NCBI GenBank assembly: GCA_033782935.1
Contig: JAWQEG010000627.1
Location: 1-64,000, forward strand
DNA: 64,000 bases
Reading direction: 5' to 3'
DNA from: Petrolisthes cinctipes
Taxonomy: Eukaryota > Arthropoda > Malacostraca > Decapoda > Porcellanidae
Shown: piece after piece, positions 59,585 to 64,000 of the stretch
Position numbering within the stretch: the first letter of the stretch is position 1
Layout of the letters: every line of letters begins with the position of its first letter
The notes under the pieces: generated by a model
What the model saw: only the letters and a program-made list of their open reading frames with translations
Database searches by the model: none
What the model was told of the DNA's origin: nothing
Made by a program: the position numbers and the translations under genes

Positions 59585-61424
59585 CATGTTTGTCAAAGGG
59601 ATTATAAGCTGACAATTATCCAGGGCTGGATTTATTGCTAGTTTAAAAGAAAGATTGTGGTCGTCTGTGGTACTAACTACATAGTTGGAGTTATATTGAA
59701 AGTTACTGGATACTATTAGGCTACATTGCTGAAATATGTGATTGCTGCCCACCAGTTTTATGAATGGGCTGTTGCTATCTCAGTTTTTAAGCAATTTGAC
59801 TCACGCTGCTGGAGATAAACACTAATAAAACATTGTTGTTAATACACTTAAAAATAATTGTTTTTTTTTCATACCAGGGATTTTGTGATCTATTTTTGGA
59901 CCCCTGAAGGTTATATAAAGTATATAAAAATCCAGTTCTGTCTCCCATATGGCCAAATAACAAAAGAAAATCATCTATTAGTGAACAAAGTTATTAGCTT
60001 TTGATGATAGGGGTAGAAGGCCCCCCTCATGGAAGTACAGTACGGTACTGTACGGTACCAGTACTAATTACCTGGGTGTAGGGAAACTCACCAAATTACG
60101 GTACACAAATTTGCCTTTTATTCCCATACCTTGCTTGCTTGTTATACTGATATTGCTTTTGGTACTTCCATATTTGGCAATTGGCATACATACTGTAGTG
60201 TATTGTACAGGTAGGCTAATTAGGCAGGTCTCTAATGTATAACCACACATTCATTGAAATCGGCTAGTAGAGTATACCCAGTATACTTTTCTTCACATCA
60301 CAACATCTTTCACAAACCTACACAAAGCAACATATTAGATGGTGATCTAATTTTCTCACCCAGTCTTGTAGGTGCAAGAGAGAACTAACCCCCTTACAGT
60401 GGGACAGCAATCTCATCAATAAAAACTCTTGTCCTTTTGTTGGTACCATCAACTTACCCTGGTACATCCTCACCTTATTTCACAACATAACTACTGTTCA
60501 CATTATATATATAAATTATGCTATACTGTAATTTCATGAATTTTCATGGAAATATTTTTGCTACTTTGGTCGGGGTCCCTCTTAAATGTGCAGCATGCAC
60601 CACAGATGTGGTTCTCTCAGACACAGAGGCATATATTCCATATTCTTACCCACTTTCTAGTGAATACAGTTCTCAGTTTAATCATCTTTGCCCTTCTCCT
60701 GTCCATAGAAAGGAATTGATGAATCTTGCTTTCCGTATATTTCTTCGGTACTTGGAATCGTGCCATAGCTGCTCCCTGACAGGCCAAATATAAATCTTTC
60801 TTCTGTGCCAACCAAGTTCAATGACCTTTCCAATTCTTCATCTTTCCATTTGTTCTGGCACATCGCCAAAAATCTCTCAAACCTTAGACTATTACAGTAC
60901 TTCCAGTGAGTATCCCAGCCAAAGTCTTGAACCTGGATAACCTGGGTACGATAATTCCAGCCCTAACCACTTTATCACATACCTACTAACAATTGGGTAG
61001 AGAAATTTTTTATCAGTGATAGGCAGCCATGGAGTCACAATTGCCACCACAGAAAATTTTACATCCTCCTTGGTGGGTAGGAATGGGTTACATTGAATTC
61101 TTTCCTTTCCTCATTATAGAAAAAAAAATCTTCATGGTGTGTGTTTTCTGCAGTCTGCATTTTCTCCATGTAATAACTCCCATGGTAATCAGTGGTAGTT
61201 ATTTACTCATTATCCAAACAGCAGTTATACTGTAATTGTAGGGTTTTGGTATTGGTTACTTTAGAATGTGTACAGGAGATGGAATGGTATCCTATTATGG
61301 CATATGAACAGCACTGATTTGCCGTAAACACCTAATTATTGTTAGAACTGTCAGTCTTCCAGATAAAGATATGGAGCGATGTTCGGTATTTATTGAAAGA
61401 ATTACCGTTTTGTAGCAGTGTTGC

Positions 61425-61655
61425 CAGATCCGGCTAGGTCCCAGTATTTTGCCCCGGTCATTTCCTGTACTTTATCACGGTTATTTCCCGGTAGTTTGCC
61501 CAGGTTAGGTCCCGGTAGTCTGCTGTGGTTTAGGTAAGGTCAGGTAATGTCAGGCTATTTTCAAAATGCCCCATTTGAATATGCCCTATCTTGGAAATGG
61601 GGCGTTTGCGGAGGAAATGCCATAAAAGAAAATAGTCTTAGAATGATCTACATAA
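61425..61655. repeat. Dispersed direct repeat, copy 2
   Basis: Same order of blocks as 57357-57550, preceded by TTGCCAGATCCGGCTAGGTC. It is the longer and better preserved copy. Confidence 0.65.
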
Positions 61656-63511
61656 GGGGTATAGAAGGTAGAAAAACCGTACGCGATAACGGTAATTTTT
61701 CAATATTTACCCGATATTCTGTTAGTACAAATGCGCACATGAATTCGTGGTACTGGTACAGCCCAGTTGAAAATTGCTCACCCTTCTCCACTGAATCTCC
61801 TGTAACAAGTACCCGGCATTTCATTTCCCTCCCAAATTCCGACGTCTGTCCCAGGCATCTCCTGCTACAGGGACCTGATTTTGGGAGGAACAAATCATCT
61901 TCCACCTGGGGTGTGTACGACCAATTTATGTGCACAACTGTATTTTGCTCTTACTGTTGTAATTACTGTATACTGTACTGTAGATAGATAGATGAATATT
62001 TATTTTTCTCGTGCGCATTACTTAGCACTCCCCCGTACAGAAAGTTGTCTCATTAAGACCATGAAATTATATTTTGGAGGACTTACCGTAGTATTCCCTG
62101 TTATAAATCATTTTCTGTCGTGTGAACCCCCTTATCTGCTACACGTCTAACCCGTAGAGTAACACAGCTACCATTACTGAATAGGCGATCCACTAAAATT
62201 ATTTTCCGAAATATACAATTACAATATAATTCGTTTAGGGAAACGGGCAGAATAGTCGAAAATATTATAAATGCAGCTGTATACTAGTATAACTATCCAT
62301 TTGTCTTCTTTTTTGTAGATCCAATGGCATTGTTTTGAAGTGGGATTGAAAATAAGATTGTAATAATGAGCAAATGGACACTTTCATAACTCTCACTTCA
62401 TTTGGAGCCTCATTACCATTCATATACTGGATAACGACCAATGCGGTATCATCCATAGTTAGCCTTTTTTTAGTACTGTACATGACGATAAAGCACCTGT
62501 TCCACTCAATCTGATATGAGATTAGGCTAATACATATTTTAAGTGGATTAAAATGTTTGTACATTGTATAATTAAAAAATATTCGAATGGTAAAAGATGA
62601 GGCCAGTTTTTATTACTGTTTTTTGATAAAATTGATAAATCAGGTGAGGAAGCCATTGCATTTTCATAACGAAGGGAAACAAAATACACTGTAACGAAGA
62701 TTTTATAGTGTAGTTCAGTGTTATCGTCTAGGGCAAACAGACAGGTACACAAACCCCTCGATTCATTTTTGTGTTTATTAAAGTGGAAGAGAGATAAACA
62801 AATGGGTGTACCATGCCAAGATGGGGTTCTCATATTATCCCCTAGTCAAAAGAAAGCTTTCACCTGCAGTAGTTTAAGTGGTCTAAACAATTCACTGGTC
62901 ATTTCTTCCCAAAGGACTTATTTTCCTCTACTCATACCATCATGGAGACGGTAATGAGGGACTGAAGATTTTTTTTTTTTTTTTTAATGCTTCGTAACCC
63001 TGACATCCCTTCAAAAAGCATTAATACCTTCTGATGTGACACAGGTTAGACAGGGTGAAAGTTCTACTACAATAATAACCAATAAAGCAAAACGAATAAG
63101 AAGCTGATTATTGTTTGCATGGATCTGGATGTTTTTGACAGCTTTATCCGCTGAAAAAGAAATTTTAAGCTAATTCACTGTCTGGAAGATTTCGCATGGT
63201 CTGGGAAGTTTAGCATCCAGAAAATGTAATTTCTAACACCAGATAAAAAAAAACTACTGTTCAATTGGTTTAGTAATTAAGCGGCCGATGTTGTGGTATT
63301 CACAACTAAAAGTGTTTTTACAATGATCCAATACTTTAGGGAGAGCATACTCTGTAAAAATGTATAATTATGATTATAATGAAATAATTATGAAACTATT
63401 ATTTATATAGAGTAAATAAATTCTACAACAGAAATATAAAGCCTAATATATTGTTGAAACATTGTCATGTTTGCTTCTTATCTCAGAATCATCGGTCGTG
63501 TCGTGTTACTG

Positions 63512-63724
63512 TACAGTCGGCCTCAGGAATTCGTATACACCACTGTGACATCAATGATTCGTAACAACTAGAAAATTTAGTACATTAACTACAAAACACC
63601 AAACTTTTTTAGTAATGTTATCTGGTTAATACCTGAATCAGTGGGCAGAATAATTACTACAGTATGTGCAGAATAAAGAACCAACCCTCTTAACCAATAC
63701 TATGTTATCCTGAGGCCGACTGTA
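63512..63724. mobile_element. Tc1/mariner-like inverted-repeat element
   Basis: Ends TACAGTCGGCCTCAGGA and TCCTGAGGCCGACTGTA are perfect 17-bp inverted repeats including the terminal TA. 213 bp, non-coding. It shares TACAGTCGGC with the hairpin at 59490 although the interiors differ. Confidence 0.82.
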
Positions 63725-64000
63725 CCTCACCTGAGACATAAAGAATCACAACTTACCTGTTTTAGTTTCAGAGGACCACTTCACCTCGGATGTGTGTGTG
63801 ACTGAGACTTTTTTTTTTTTTTTTTTTCTGACGTACGGTAACATAATTCCATATAAAAATGTGTTGGTTTGAGTGTGGGTTGAAATACGGCAGAGGAAAA
63901 TGTTTGTAATATAAAGAAAATCCCCAAATTTAGGGCAACCATCTTGAAATAGGTAACAAGACTCCTTCGGAATAGTTGCCGTTTTATGAGATAGTTTGGA
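63725..64000. other. Gene-free window end
   Basis: A T run at about 63809-63829 and otherwise no recognisable feature. Confidence 0.5.

Larger units (their letters stand above)
58301..63511. other. Gene-free AT-rich stretch
   Basis: Apart from the listed hairpin and the direct repeat copy, no feature is supportable. Minus-strand frames at 60617-60869 show protein-like words in two frames (NKWKDEELERSLNLVGTEER) but no recognisable domain. Confidence 0.45.

Noticed and set aside
60617..60869. Protein-like words on the minus strand in two frames
   Set aside because: Frames overlap and shift, no family is recognised, and there is no conserved motif to support a gene or a named pseudogene.

Overview
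This is nuclear DNA from a eukaryote, most likely a malacostracan crustacean (decapod-like). The grounds are one spliced host gene whose protein resembles metazoan RPRD2, CR1-type and RTE-type non-LTR retrotransposons typical of arthropods, many short inverted-repeat DNA transposons, and very long AC/GT and AG/CT dinucleotide tracts. The decapod assignment is an inference; nothing here names a species.

Layout. Bases 1-20,500 are gene-poor and rich in simple repeats: a G-rich minisatellite (447-655), a 53/43-bp alternating minisatellite (3540-4110), about 104 bp of GT (5430-5533), AT/AG, GA and GT blocks, and a C-rich array (15320-15720). One large CR1-like LINE lies on the minus strand (ORFs 9078-13109). 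A CpG-dense, exon-like island sits at 19160-19460 on the plus strand. Bases 20,500-41,000 are AT-rich and lack recognisable genes. They hold a hAT-type element with 8-bp target duplications (24168-24552), a 350-bp inverted-repeat element (21885-22236), a tRNA-derived SINE (27529-27860) and an AAT array.

Bases 41,100-53,844 (minus strand) hold the one confident gene, an RPRD2-like CID-domain protein in eight coding exons. All seven junctions have GT..AG ends with compatible phases and give 1,117 residues. The introns are loaded with mobile DNA. Intron 6 contains an RTE LINE bounded by a 14-bp target duplication. Intron 7 contains a fossil RTE piece in the opposite orientation. Intron 4 contains a hAT-type element with an 8-bp duplication. 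Intron 2 contains a 765-bp foldback nested in a larger inverted-repeat element, plus a hairpin element. The exons themselves are uninterrupted.

Bases 53,900-64,000 are the upstream side of the gene. They hold a possible terminal exon of an unidentified gene (54430-54503), a possible untranslated first exon of the RPRD2-like gene (near 58089-58300), two hairpin elements with 5-bp duplications, a dispersed direct-repeat pair and two Tc1/mariner-like hairpins.

The main discovery is a set of recurring short inverted-repeat families that can be defined from this window alone. Family A (ends TTAAGGGG/CCCCTTAA) has about 13 full or partial copies. Family B (ends GGCCATATTC) has three copies with 5-bp duplications. 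Two hairpins share TACAGTCGGC ends. No enzyme pathway, operon or defence system is visible.
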